Below, in pieces: positions 32,622-41,898 of a stretch of DNA of 64,000 nt. Position numbers and translations under genes: made by a program. The stretch covers positions 179,675 to 243,674 of the forward strand of contig NZ_JABBNC010000011.1 of the NCBI RefSeq assembly GCF_012933445.1. Direction: 5' to 3'. The stretch comes from Actinoplanes sp. TBRC 11911. Lineage in GTDB: Bacteria; Actinomycetota; Actinomycetes; Mycobacteriales; Micromonosporaceae. The notes under the pieces were generated by a model, which had not been told where the DNA came from, searched no databases, and saw only the letters and a list, made by a program, of their open reading frames with translations. Numbering within the stretch: the stretch's first letter is position 1; every line of letters starts with the position of its first letter.

Positions 32622-34316
32622 TTACTCCCCTTCTGGAGCGGAAACGCTATCCCGCACGCTATCGCGCCTGGCCGGAGATCCGAGTACTACAGCCACAGTT
32701 GTCCCGCTGGGGTGTCGTGGCGTGATCTTCAGACGGCCCCGGATCCGTTCGGCGCGTTCTCTCATGATGGTCAAGCCGTAGCGACCGTCCGGGCGGTCGT
32801 CGGCGAAGCCTTTGCCGTCGTCGGAGACCTCGATCTCGGCGTACGGCGGGTCGACGGTGCAGGTAACCCACAGGTTAGAGGCTCCCGCGTGCTTGCGCGC
32901 GTTAGTGATCGCCTCTTGAGCGATGCGCAGCAATTCGGCCTCCGTCGCGGCGGGTAGCCGCGCCGTCGACTCGTCGAAGGTAAAGTGCACCCGGAGCCCG
33001 GCCGAGGTGCCCAACGTACGCGCGTACTCCGCGATCGCCGCGGCCAGACCCCCGTTGCGGTCGACCTCGGAGCGCAGCTCGAACAGGCTCAGCCGCAGTT
33101 CCGTGATCACCCGGGTGACCTCGGCACGCAGCGTACGCAGCTCCTCGGCGGTTTCCTCGGCGCCCTCCGGCAGGGTGGCCTGAGCGTTGTCGATGCCGTA
33201 GCCGACCATGACGAGCTCTTGCGCGACACCGTCGTGGATCTCCCGGGCCAGCCGCTGGCGTTCCTCATTGGTGGCCAGCGAGCGCACGTCGTCGAAGAGA
33301 AGCGCGGCCTCCAGCCGCAGGGCAGCCGGTTCGGTCACCCAGGTGACCTCGGAGACCACCGATTGCGGGTACGCGTTGGCGACGTCCGATTCCAGGATCA
33401 CCAGACCGATCGTGCGTACGCCCGCAACCAGCGGGACGACCAGCGAAGACGTGTCGCCTCGGCGGGTCGACCGGGCCTGTGAGCGGCTCGCGGTCTGGGG
33501 CTGCTGGGTCGCCCAGGCGTCGGCGATTGCGGAGTCGGCGTCCAGTGTCGTCTCCCAGTCGACCCGCTCGACACCGGTCTGCGCCAGCACGACGAGCCGG
33601 CCGCCACCGCTGGCCGACAGCACGGCCGCCCGGTCGGACGGCGTGACCAGCCGCAACTCCTCCAGCAGGTGCTCCGAGATGCCGCCCGGATCCAGGGTCG
33701 CGCCCGGCAGGGAACGGGCCACGCTGCGCAGCTGGGTCAGCAGGCGGGTCGCTTCCGCGTACGGCTGGGGGGTCTGCTCGGCGGGCTGCATGAACTGGCG
33801 CATGGTGTCGGCCGCGAACGTGATGATCGCGCCGAGCACCAGCCACTGGCCGCCGGCCGCGAGGAAGCCGGGCTCGGTGATCATCGGGCCGTCGTCGCCG
33901 TTGGTGATCGAGCCACCCACCACCAGGGCGACGGCCGCGACGCCGAGCAGCGCCGCGCCCTCGGTGGGCCGCCGCCGCAGGGCCGCGGTCAGCAGCGGCA
34001 CGGCCAGATAGGGAAGGACGACCTCGGCGCCGAAGCCGGCGTCCAATGTGCCGCTCGCGTTGCTGGCCGCGGCGACCGAGCCGGCGGCCAGGCCGGTGAC
34101 GGCGACCTCGGCGAAGCGGCCGAGCGGGGCGAGCACCCGGTGATCGGGCGCGAAGAAGGCGGGCAGCGCGGCGACCGCGAGCAACGCGATCCAGCGCAGC
34201 TGCGCGGGATCCTCGGTGGCGATCAGCGTGAGGGCAGCCACCAGCGCGAGCATGACCACGCGCGCCGCGATGGCGAGCGGCTGGACACGCCCGGAAAAGC
34301 TGGACAGCATCGGCAC
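32622..34316 (-). CDS. Sensor histidine kinase (HisKA_3 type, with GAF-like domain)
   Basis: A 564-residue kinase. Residues 15-170 hold about six hydrophobic helices (a membrane sensor), 190-350 a GAF-like domain, and about 355-420 a HisKA_3 dimerisation segment with the phospho-histidine in RQRLAREIHDGVAQE. The ATPase domain follows (EAITNARKHAGASN, DDGKGF, GRYGLTIMRERAERI). It is cotranscribed with the NarL-type regulator. The signal is unknown. Such pairs are common in Actinobacteria. Confidence 0.92.
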   Translation of the reverse strand: MPMLSSFSGRVQPLAIAARVVMLALVAALTLIATEDPAQLRWIALLAVAALPAFFAPDHRVLAPLGRFAEVAVTGLAAGSVAAASNASGTLDAGFGAEVVLPYLAVPLLTAALRRRPTEGAALLGVAAVALVVGGSITNGDDGPMITEPGFLAAGGQWLVLGAIITFAADTMRQFMQPAEQTPQPYAEATRLLTQLRSVARSLPGATLDPGGISEHLLEELRLVTPSDRAAVLSASGGGRLVVLAQTGVERVDWETTLDADSAIADAWATQQPQTASRSQARSTRRGDTSSLVVPLVAGVRTIGLVILESDVANAYPQSVVSEVTWVTEPAALRLEAALLFDDVRSLATNEERQRLAREIHDGVAQELVMVGYGIDNAQATLPEGAEETAEELRTLRAEVTRVITELRLSLFELRSEVDRNGGLAAAIAEYARTLGTSAGLRVHFTFDESTARLPAATEAELLRIAQEAITNARKHAGASNLWVTCTVDPPYAEIEVSDDGKGFADDRPDGRYGLTIMRERAERIRGRLKITPRHPSGTTVAVVLGSPARRDSVRDSVSAPEGE

Positions 34317-34408
34317 CTGACGGATGGTAGCCGCCCATGCTCAATCCGGCGCGGTCCGGAGGCGGCCCGGTCGCCGGGAATGTCGGACGCTCGGGGTAGC
34401 CTCCGTGC

Positions 34409-34861
34409 ATGGCGGATACGTCGACGCAGTCGATCGAGGTGATCGCACCGCTCGACCGGGTTGCCGCGGTGATCAGCGACTTCCCGCGGTACCCGGAATG
34501 GGCCGACGCGATGAAGCAGGTGGAGGTCCTCGAGGAGTACGACGACGGCTACGCGGCGAAGGTTCGTTTCGTGATCGACGCCGGGGTGCTCGTCGACGAT
34601 TACACGCTCGAGTACGCGTATGCCGACGACCTGTCCCGCATCGAGTGGGAGCTGGTCGCCCCGTCCAAGACGCAGAAGTCGCAGCGCGGCTCGTACGATT
34701 TGACCGAGGACGTCGACGGCACGACCACGGTGACGTACACGCTCGAGGTGGAGCTCTCCATCGGCATGCTGGGCATGTTCCGGCGCAAGGCCGAGAAGAT
34801 GATCATGGATACGGCGCTCAAGCAGCTCAAGCGCCGCGTCGAGAGCCTGCCGGCGAACTGA
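34409..34861 (+). CDS. SRPBCC-family protein (polyketide cyclase/START-like fold)
   Basis: A 150-residue protein with the START-like fold pattern (STQSIEVIAPLDRVAAVISDFPRYPEWADAMKQVEV). The equivalent mycobacterial gene is Rv2185c (TB16.3), also located near pimB and plsC. These proteins bind hydrophobic ligands; neither ligand nor activity can be deduced. It is 15 bp upstream of the next gene and probably cotranscribed. Confidence 0.87.
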   Translation: MADTSTQSIEVIAPLDRVAAVISDFPRYPEWADAMKQVEVLEEYDDGYAAKVRFVIDAGVLVDDYTLEYAYADDLSRIEWELVAPSKTQKSQRGSYDLTEDVDGTTTVTYTLEVELSIGMLGMFRRKAEKMIMDTALKQLKRRVESLPAN

Positions 34862-34876
34862 GGAACGAGGAAAGAC

Positions 34877-35689
34877 ATGCCCTCCTCCGCGCGAGAGGAA
34901 GCCGAGCGCCTGGTCGCGGCGGTCCTCGCGATGGCGAGCACCGGCGCCGGAAAAGGCAATGATGGCCTGGGCGCGCTCGGCGACCTGGTGGGCAAGGTGG
35001 CCGGCGCGGCGTTCGGGCAGGGATCCGGCGGCAGCTGGGCGACCGGCAGCGCCGAGTGCTGCGTCTGCCCGATTTGCCGCGCGATCTCCGCCATGCGCGA
35101 TCCCAGCCCGGACACGGCGGCGAAGCTCGCGGTCGGGGCCGGCGATCTGGCCCACGGCGTGGCGAGCATGATGCGCGCCTTATCGGCGATCAGCGGCGAG
35201 CGACCGGCCCCGCCGGCGAAACCGGCGTCGCAACGTCCGAGCCCGGACGAGGCATGGTCGGCGGCCACCCGGAAAGACCGCGGCGACACCGGCCGCGACG
35301 ATGTCAACAACGCCGACGAGGCGTGGGCGGCCGCGACCAACGGCCCGGCCCCCGATCCCGAGTCCGACCCCTGGGGCGCCGCCAGCGCCGCGTCCGCCGA
35401 GGCCGTTCGAGCCGAGCGCCGCGCCGCCGCCAAGGCCGCCGCGGACGCCGCCGCCGAGGCCGCCCGCCGGGTGCGGGAGGCCGCCGCCCAGGCCAAGGCG
35501 GCGCGCGAGGCGGCCCAGGCGAAGCGCGAGCCGGACACCGATGTCGTGCAGAACACCACGCCGGAGGTGGCACCGCCGGGGCGTACACCTCAAAGGTTTG
35601 ATGTGTGGGCGGCGGCCACCGCCGCCGACCTTGAGCGAAAGCCGGACGTGGATCATGATGACCGCGACGGTGCGGGCGATCTGAGCTAG
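34877..35689 (+). CDS. Conserved hypothetical protein with a cysteine cluster and Ala-rich charged tail
   Basis: A 270-residue protein of unknown function. Residues 1-60 are a Gly/Ala-rich helix region; CCVCPIC at 61-67 gives four closely spaced cysteines, a possible metal site. Residues 165-215 are an Ala/Arg/Glu coiled coil. The repeated phrase DEAW(S/A)AAT occurs twice (near 125 and 150) and DVWAAATAA near the end. GAGGAAAG lies before the ATG. Its place after the SRPBCC gene parallels Rv2183c, but identity with it is only positional. Confidence 0.75.
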   Translation: MPSSAREEAERLVAAVLAMASTGAGKGNDGLGALGDLVGKVAGAAFGQGSGGSWATGSAECCVCPICRAISAMRDPSPDTAAKLAVGAGDLAHGVASMMRALSAISGERPAPPAKPASQRPSPDEAWSAATRKDRGDTGRDDVNNADEAWAAATNGPAPDPESDPWGAASAASAEAVRAERRAAAKAAADAAAEAARRVREAAAQAKAAREAAQAKREPDTDVVQNTTPEVAPPGRTPQRFDVWAAATAADLERKPDVDHDDRDGAGDLS

Positions 35690-35712
35690 GCAGCAAGAGG
35701 GGACGGGGCAGC

Positions 35713-36663
35713 GTGACGCTGACCATCGGAGTCGACGTCGGCGGCACGAAAGTTGCCGGTGGGGTGGTCGACGAGCGCGGCACCATCGTGACTACGAACC
35801 GGCGGAGCACCCCCGCCGAGGATCCGGCCGGCACCCGCGACACGATCGTCGAGGTCGCGGCCGAGCTCGCCGAGAAGCATCCGGAGGCCACCGCGATCGG
35901 CATCGGCGCCGCGGCGTGGATCGACGCGGCCGCCTCGACCGTGCTGTTCGCGCCGAACCTGGCCTGGCGCGACGAGCCGCTGCGCGACTACGTGAGCAAG
36001 GCGGTCGGCCTGCCGACCGTGCTGGAGAACGACGCGAACGTCGCGGCCTGGGCCGAGTTCCGGTTCGGTGTCGCCAAGCACGCCGACGACTCGATGCTGC
36101 TGATCACCGTGGGTACCGGTATCGGCGGCGGCATTGTTCTGAACGGCAAGCTGTGGCGCGGGGCCAACGGCATCGCCGCGGAGCTCGGGCACATCCAGTC
36201 GGTGCCGGACGGGCATCCCTGCGGGTGCGGGCGGCTCGGCTGCCTGGAGCAGTACGCGAGCGGGAACGCGCTGGTCCGGTTCGCCCGGGCGGGGGCGCGG
36301 CAGGAGCCGGAGCGGGCCAAGCAGCTGCTCGAACTGGCCGGCGGCGACCCGCTGAAGATCAGCGGCCGGCAGGTCACCGAGGCGGCGCGGGCCGGCGACG
36401 GCGTGGCCCGGGACGCGTTCTCGCAGATCGGCTACTGGCTCGGCGTCGCGATGGCCGACCTGGCGCAGAGCTTCGACCCGCAGATTCTCGTGGTCGGCGG
36501 TGGCGTGGTCGACGCGGGCGACCTGCTCATGACCCCGACCCACACGACTTATCACGATCAGCTGAAGCAGCGTGGCCGTTTCCCCGTTGCCGAAGTGGTG
36601 GCTGCGGAGATGGGCAATACGGCGGGAGTGGTCGGCGCGGCCGACCTGGCCCGCCGCCTCTGA
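35713..36663 (+). CDS. glk: ROK-family glucokinase
   Basis: A 316-residue sugar kinase. The phosphate-binding motif GVDVGGTKVAGG is at the N-terminus, ENDANVAAWAE holds the catalytic Asp, and the ROK zinc signature CGCGRLGCLEQYASG is near residue 170-185 with GELGH-type EXGH (AAELGHI) before it. GTG 35713 is preceded by AAGAGGGGACGGGGC. It phosphorylates glucose to feed glycolysis, and pfkA and otsA lie in the same region. ATP or polyphosphate as donor cannot be read from the sequence. Confidence 0.92.
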   Translation: MTLTIGVDVGGTKVAGGVVDERGTIVTTNRRSTPAEDPAGTRDTIVEVAAELAEKHPEATAIGIGAAAWIDAAASTVLFAPNLAWRDEPLRDYVSKAVGLPTVLENDANVAAWAEFRFGVAKHADDSMLLITVGTGIGGGIVLNGKLWRGANGIAAELGHIQSVPDGHPCGCGRLGCLEQYASGNALVRFARAGARQEPERAKQLLELAGGDPLKISGRQVTEAARAGDGVARDAFSQIGYWLGVAMADLAQSFDPQILVVGGGVVDAGDLLMTPTHTTYHDQLKQRGRFPVAEVVAAEMGNTAGVVGAADLARRL

Positions 36664-36686
36664 AGCATCGAGACGAAGGGCCTAAC

Positions 36687-37364
36687 TTGTCCGGGGTGCC
36701 GCTGCGGGTCATGAGCTACAACGTCCACGGGCTGAAGGACGACCGGGCGGCCCTGATCAGCCTGATCCGCGAATGCGCCCCGGACGTGCTGATCGTGCAG
36801 GAGGCCCCGCGCCGGTGGCGCTGGCGGCACAAATGCGCGGCGCTTGCCGACGACACCGGCCTCCTGTTCGCGGCCGGCGGCATGCCGGCGCTGGGCAACC
36901 TGCTGCTGGTGGACATGCGGGTCCGCGTGCACGACACCTGGTGCGTGCGATACCCGCTGACCCCGGGCCGGCACATGCGTGGCGCCGTCTTCGCCCGCGC
37001 TTCGGTGCACGGTGCGAGCTTCACGCTCTCCGGGTCGCACCTGGCTACGGATCCGGCCGAGCGGCCCGCTCAGGCGGCGCTGTGGAAGGAGTCCCTCGCG
37101 GCCCTGGAGGGGCCGGTGATCGCGGCCGGTGACCTCAACGAGGGGCCCGGTGGCGGCGCCTGGCGGACGGTCGGCGACGGGCTGGTGTCGTCGCAGGGCG
37201 GGCAGCCCACGTTCCCGGCGACGCTGCCCGCGCGGCTGATCGACGGCTTGTTCGTGAGCCCGGACATCACCATCGAGAAGTACGAAGTTGTCGAGTCCGA
37301 GCTGGCCCGGCGCGGGAGTGATCATCTTCCCGTTCTCGCTGACTTGAGCCTCCCTTCCGAGTGA
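36687..37364 (+). CDS. Endonuclease/exonuclease/phosphatase-family protein
   Basis: A protein of about 225 residues with the EEP motifs in order: MSYNVHGLKDD (metal site), IVQEAP, SGSHLATDP, AAGDLNEGP and the final RRGSDHLPVLADLSL (catalytic His). The start is probably TTG 36687, because AAGGG lies 6 nt upstream; GTG 36696 is the alternative. It follows glk by 23 bp. The substrate (DNA, phosphoinositide or other phosphoester) is unknown. Confidence 0.85.
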   Translation: MSGVPLRVMSYNVHGLKDDRAALISLIRECAPDVLIVQEAPRRWRWRHKCAALADDTGLLFAAGGMPALGNLLLVDMRVRVHDTWCVRYPLTPGRHMRGAVFARASVHGASFTLSGSHLATDPAERPAQAALWKESLAALEGPVIAAGDLNEGPGGGAWRTVGDGLVSSQGGQPTFPATLPARLIDGLFVSPDITIEKYEVVESELARRGSDHLPVLADLSLPSE

Positions 37365-37389
37365 CGCCGCCTTCTGGCAGGATCGCCGC

Positions 37390-38733
37390 GTGCAAGACAC
37401 TCCGGACATCGCGGACCGGCATGACGCGATCTGTGTGATCGGCGCCGGGGCCGGCGGGCTCGTCGCGATCAAGAACCTTCGGGAGCACGGCTTCGCCGTC
37501 GACTGCTACGAGCGGGAGACCTCGGTCGGCGGCGCCTGGAACTGGCGGCACGACCGCAGCCCGATGTACGCGAGCACCCACCTGATCTCGTCGCGCCCGC
37601 TGACCGAGTTCCCCGATTTTCCGATGCCGGACGACTGGCCGGACTATCCGCACCACACGCAAGTGCTGTCCTATCTGGAGCGCTACGCGGAACATTTCGG
37701 ACTCGGCGCGCACATCTGGTTCGGCACCGAGGTCGTCTCCGCGGTGCCGGTCGGCGACGGGCGCTGGGACGTGACGACCCGGTCGACGGGCGGCGGCGCC
37801 GAGCGCGTCCAGCGGTACGCGGGCCTGGTGGTCGCCAACGGGCACAACTGGGATCCCGCCAAGCCGGAGATCCCGGGGGAGTTCCGGGGCCAGGTCATCC
37901 ATGCCGCCGCGTACCAGGACACCGCCCAGCTGCGCAACCGCAAGGTCCTGGTGATCGGCGGCGGCAACACCGGGTGTGACATCGCGGTCGAGGCAGCGCA
38001 GCAGGCCGCGACCGTGTGGCATTCGACGCGGCGTGGTTACTGGTACGCGCCGAAATATCTCTTCGGCCGTCCGTCCGACCAGGTCAACGACCGCTTGCTG
38101 CGGTTGCGTCTGCCCTTGCCGGTACGCCAGTGGTTGTACCGCCGCACGGTCGGGCTCACGGTCGGCGACCTGACCCGTTTCGGCCTGCCCGCACCCGACC
38201 ACAAGCCGTATGAGACGCACCCGATCGTCAACAGCCAGCTCCCGTTCTACCTGGCGCACGGCCGGATCACCGCGGTGCCGGACGTGACCCGCTTCGACGG
38301 CGCCGCGGTGGAGCTCGCCGACGGCCGCCGCGTCGAACCCGACCTGGTGATCACCGCGACCGGCTACCGCGCGCGGTTCGAGTTCCTGGCCCCGGAGATC
38401 CTCGACACCGACGCGGACGGCCGCCCCGACCTGCACCTGCACGCGTTCGCCCGCAAACATCCGACGCTCGCGGTGGTGGGCCTGCTGCAGGGCGACGCCG
38501 GGGTGTTCCCGCTGGCTCACTGGCAGAGCGTCGCGATCGCCCGCTGGCTGCGGCTGCGCACGACCGACCCGGTCCGGGCCGCCGCGGTGCAGCAGAAGGA
38601 GTCCACCCGGCCGGTCGGTGGCTGGTCCCGGACCAAAGTGGTGCATACCCGGCGGCACTGGTTCGAGGTTGATCACGTGAACTACCTGCGGTCGGTCGAG
38701 GGCTTGCTGCGCGAGATGGAGACCTCGAAATGA
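37390..38733 (+). CDS. Flavin-containing monooxygenase
   Basis: A 447-residue class B flavoprotein. The FAD site is GAGAGGLVAIKNL (17-29), the NADPH site GGGNTGCDIAVEAA (about 194-207), and between them is an FMO-like fingerprint, FRGQVIHAAAY. Such enzymes oxygenate S, N or ketone groups. The following alpha/beta hydrolase gene overlaps it by 4 bp (ATGA), so the pair may act together, for example oxidation followed by ester handling; the substrate is unknown. Confidence 0.88.
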   Translation: MQDTPDIADRHDAICVIGAGAGGLVAIKNLREHGFAVDCYERETSVGGAWNWRHDRSPMYASTHLISSRPLTEFPDFPMPDDWPDYPHHTQVLSYLERYAEHFGLGAHIWFGTEVVSAVPVGDGRWDVTTRSTGGGAERVQRYAGLVVANGHNWDPAKPEIPGEFRGQVIHAAAYQDTAQLRNRKVLVIGGGNTGCDIAVEAAQQAATVWHSTRRGYWYAPKYLFGRPSDQVNDRLLRLRLPLPVRQWLYRRTVGLTVGDLTRFGLPAPDHKPYETHPIVNSQLPFYLAHGRITAVPDVTRFDGAAVELADGRRVEPDLVITATGYRARFEFLAPEILDTDADGRPDLHLHAFARKHPTLAVVGLLQGDAGVFPLAHWQSVAIARWLRLRTTDPVRAAAVQQKESTRPVGGWSRTKVVHTRRHWFEVDHVNYLRSVEGLLREMETSK

Positions 38734-39479
38734 CCATCCTGCGCTTCGACGATTGGACCGATCCCGTACGCCCGGTGAAGCGCGACGTGATAGCGAAGCT
38801 CCCCGAGGACGCGGGAGAAAACCCGCCGGTCCTGTTCGTCCCCGGTCCGGGCCACGGCGCGACCGCGTTCGCCGAGCACTGGCTGCCGCACGCCGCCGGA
38901 CGCGGGTTCGCCGCCTACGCCCTCACCCCGCGCGACGGCGGCAAGCTGCGCGAACACGTGCACGACGTGGTGCAGACCGCGGCCTCGCTGCCCCGGCAGG
39001 TGGTCCTGGTCGGACACGGCGAAGGGGCGCTGGTGGTCGCGCACGCGCTCGGCCGTTATCCGGCGCGTGCGGCCGTCCTGGCGGCGCCGGTGCTGGACCG
39101 CTGGGCCACAATGGGGACGGCGCTGCGGGTCAATCCCCTGGGGGCGATTCCGGCGGTGTTCGGCGGCCGGCTGCGGTGGAGTCGCCGGCAACTGCTGAGC
39201 GCTGGCGCGCCGGTCGAGGCGTACGGGAGAAGCAGTCGGTTGGTGACCTCGCGCAAACCGGTGCCGAAGCCGGTCGGTGACCCGCCGGCGCTGGTGATCG
39301 GCAGCCCGGACGATCGGGTGGTGCCGCGTAAGTCGCTGGACCGCACGGCCGCCCGGCTCGGCGGCGCGCCCTTGCTGTTCCCCGGCATGGGTCACGACCT
39401 GATGCTGGACGCGGCCTGGACCGATCCGATCGAGGCGATCCTGGACTGGCTCACCAAGGAGCTATCGGCGGCGAGCTGA
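38730..39479 (+). CDS. Alpha/beta-hydrolase-fold protein lacking the nucleophile serine
   Basis: A 249-residue protein with the hydrolase fold (PVLFVPGPGHGATAFAEHWLPHAAGRGF). At the nucleophile elbow, where GxSxG is expected, it has VLVGHGEGALVVAHAL: the serine is glycine. The acid (SPDDRVVP) and histidine (GMGHDLMLD) positions are kept. It may therefore be non-hydrolytic or use another mechanism. It is translationally coupled to the monooxygenase and overlaps the convergent otsA by 18 bp. Confidence 0.82.
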   Translation: MTILRFDDWTDPVRPVKRDVIAKLPEDAGENPPVLFVPGPGHGATAFAEHWLPHAAGRGFAAYALTPRDGGKLREHVHDVVQTAASLPRQVVLVGHGEGALVVAHALGRYPARAAVLAAPVLDRWATMGTALRVNPLGAIPAVFGGRLRWSRRQLLSAGAPVEAYGRSSRLVTSRKPVPKPVGDPPALVIGSPDDRVVPRKSLDRTAARLGGAPLLFPGMGHDLMLDAAWTDPIEAILDWLTKELSAAS

Positions 39480-40895
39480 TCGCCGGGGCACGCGCTGGGC
39501 CAGCTGGCCGGTCCGGTCCAGCGCGGACAGGTAGGCGCGGGCCCAGGCCAGGATGTCGTGCCGGGTCAGGTATTTGCGCATCGCCGCCATCTGCGCCGCC
39601 AGGTCGGCCGGGTCGGCGCTCATCGCCCGCAGCAGGGTGTCCTTCAGCCCGTCGACGTCGTGCGGGTTGACCAGGAACGCGTCGGTCAGCTCGTCGGCGG
39701 CCCCGGCGAATTCGCTGAGCACCAGCGCGCCGGTGTCGTCCCGGCGGGCCGCCACGAACTCCTTGGCCACCAGGTTCATCCCGTCCCGCAGCGGGGTCAC
39801 CACCATGACGTCGGCGGCCTGGTAGAGCGCGGTCAGATCGGCCCGGCCGAACGGCTGGTTCAGATAGTGGATCGCCGGCTCGCCCACGCGTCCGTACTCG
39901 CCGTTGATCCGCCCGACCTCGCGCTCGATCCGCTCGCGCAGGCCCTGATAGGACTCCATGTGCTCGCGGCTCGGCACGGTGACCTGCACCAGCACCGCGT
40001 CGCGCACCTTCACCAGGCCGTCGCGCAGCAGTTCACTGTACGCCGTGAGGCGGTGCTCGATGCCCTTCGTGTAATCCAGCCGGTCGACGCTGACCAGCAC
40101 TTTCTTGTGCGCGCCTAGATCGTGGCGCAGCTGCTTGGCCTGGTTCACGACGTACGGCCGGGCGGACAGCACCCGCATCTCGGCCACGTCGATCGACACC
40201 GGGAACGCGCCGGTCCGGACCGTCCGGCCGTCCAGCTTGATCGCGTCGTCCTCGCCGTGCGCGCCGAGCAGTTTCGCCGCGAGCTGGGCCACGTTGTGCG
40301 CGGCCTGCGGGCGCTGGAAACCGACGAGGTCGGCGCCGAGCATCCCGTCCAGCAGCTCGGTCCGGCGGGGGAGCTGCATGAACAACTCGGGCGGCGGGAA
40401 CGGCACGTGCAGGAAGAAGCCGATCAACACGTCCGGGCGCAGGTCGCGCAGGATCCGGGGCACCAGCTGCAGGTGGTAGTCCTGCACCCAGATCGCGGCG
40501 CCCGGCTCGGCCACCTCCGCGGCGGCCTCGGCGAACCGGCGGTTCACCGCGCGATAGGTCTCCCACCAGCCGCGATCGAAGACCGGCGTGGTCACCGCGT
40601 CGTGGTAGAGCGGCCAGAGCGTGGAGTTGGCGAAGCCCTCGTAGTAGCCGTGCAGCTCGGGCTCGCTCAGCGAGATCTCGCGCAGCCGCAGCGATCCGAT
40701 GTCCGGCAGCTCGCGGGCGGTGCCGACGCCGCCACCCCAGCCCACCCAGGTCGCCGGTTCCTTCTGCAGGATCGCGTGCAGGGCACCGGCCAGGCCGCCC
40801 GGGCTGCGGCGCCACTCCGACGCGCCGTCCGGCGCGGCGTTGTCATCGATGGGAAGACGGTTGGCCACGACCACGAGCGAACTCTGGCGCATCAC
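39462..40895 (-). CDS. otsA: Alpha,alpha-trehalose-phosphate synthase (GT20)
   Basis: A 477-residue OtsA, making trehalose-6-phosphate from glucose-6-phosphate and UDP-glucose (ADP-glucose in some actinomycetes). Family stretches include VVVANRLP at the N-terminus, WVQDYHLQLVP, FFLHVPFP, SVDRLDYTKGIEHRL and the donor-site PLRDGMNLVAKEF. GTG 40895 or ATG 40892 starts it. No otsB phosphatase is adjacent, so the second step is encoded elsewhere. A role in osmotic and spore stress is expected. Confidence 0.95.
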   Translation of the reverse strand: MMRQSSLVVVANRLPIDDNAAPDGASEWRRSPGGLAGALHAILQKEPATWVGWGGGVGTARELPDIGSLRLREISLSEPELHGYYEGFANSTLWPLYHDAVTTPVFDRGWWETYRAVNRRFAEAAAEVAEPGAAIWVQDYHLQLVPRILRDLRPDVLIGFFLHVPFPPPELFMQLPRRTELLDGMLGADLVGFQRPQAAHNVAQLAAKLLGAHGEDDAIKLDGRTVRTGAFPVSIDVAEMRVLSARPYVVNQAKQLRHDLGAHKKVLVSVDRLDYTKGIEHRLTAYSELLRDGLVKVRDAVLVQVTVPSREHMESYQGLRERIEREVGRINGEYGRVGEPAIHYLNQPFGRADLTALYQAADVMVVTPLRDGMNLVAKEFVAARRDDTGALVLSEFAGAADELTDAFLVNPHDVDGLKDTLLRAMSADPADLAAQMAAMRKYLTRHDILAWARAYLSALDRTGQLAQRVPRRSARRR

Positions 40896-40947
40896 CGAAG
40901 GTTACTAGACCGCTACGGGCGATAAATACCCACTGTGGTCAATGGCT

Positions 40948-41742
40948 CTAGACCACGGCTCCGTCGTCGAAGTCGTCCTCGTCGTCGTCGCCCGAGCGCA
41001 GCCGCCACACCAGCATGACCGCGCCGGTCACGATCGCCGCGAAGCCGATCAGCGTCACGTAGTCCTGGTCGATCGGGATCAGCCGCGGGAACAGGAACAA
41101 CACGAAACCGGCCACCACCGCGAGGATTCCGATCACCGCGTACTTCGAGATGCGCGGCAGCGGCGGGGGCGGCGGCGGAACGTACCGCTCCTCTTCCTCG
41201 TCGTCCTGGTCGTCGAGGTCGGCGCCGAACGTGTCGAGCCCGTCGAGCAGCGACGGCTGGTCGGTGACGCGCCGCTGGTAGGTGACCGCGTCCGGCGCCT
41301 TGGGGCCGGCGCTCATCGGGGGTTCCGGCTTGGTCTCGATGTTCTCGGTGGCGGGCCACGGCTCCGCGGTGGGGTCGACATCGGTGTGGAAACCGGCGAC
41401 GATCTTCGCGAACTCGGCCTCGATGTCGGGTTCGCGCGTCGGGTCCTTGTCCGGCGGCGGGGTCGGCGGCTTGCCGCCGGTGATCTTGTTGAAGTGCTCG
41501 CGGGCGGCGTCCAGGCGGGTGCGGTCGACGTAGAGCCGGTCGGTCGGGCGCGCGGGCAGCGTGGTGGCCCGCAAGATCGGATTCAGATCGGCGCTGGGCT
41601 GCAGGTACGCGGCGATGCCGTCGATCGCGAGCACGTCGAGGAGGTGTTCGCCGACGCGCGGATCCACGTCGCCCGCGACCGCGTAATCGGCCGCGTCGAG
41701 CCCGTTGTCCCGCCGCCCTCGGCGGGCGCCACCCGCTGTCAC
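40948..41742 (-). CDS. Membrane protein with an N-terminal signal-transducing-like domain
   Basis: A protein of about 264 residues. Residues 20-90 (RVGEHLLDVLAIDGIAAYLQPSADLN...RLYVDRTRLDAAREHF) resemble the small DUF2007-like domain. A Pro/Asp/Glu-rich linker with DDQDDEEEERYVPPPPPPLP follows, then two C-terminal helices (about 195-215 and 220-240) and an acidic tail. GTG 41742 is chosen because AAGGGAG lies 8 nt upstream. It is divergent from plsC. Function unknown. Confidence 0.7.
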   Translation of the reverse strand: MTAGGARRGRRDNGLDAADYAVAGDVDPRVGEHLLDVLAIDGIAAYLQPSADLNPILRATTLPARPTDRLYVDRTRLDAAREHFNKITGGKPPTPPPDKDPTREPDIEAEFAKIVAGFHTDVDPTAEPWPATENIETKPEPPMSAGPKAPDAVTYQRRVTDQPSLLDGLDTFGADLDDQDDEEEERYVPPPPPPLPRISKYAVIGILAVVAGFVLFLFPRLIPIDQDYVTLIGFAAIVTGAVMLVWRLRSGDDDEDDFDDGAVV

Positions 41743-41898
41743 CCTGCACACTCCCTTGCCGACCGTGCCTTGAATGGTGACACGACAAGCACCGGTTGCG
41801 GGAGTGCGTTGTGGCGCGCCTTCCCGCTTCGTACGCTTCGTTTGCGCCCGGATGTCCTGAACGTCCGTCGCTGAGTCAACCTCGAGGAGCGCGACACC

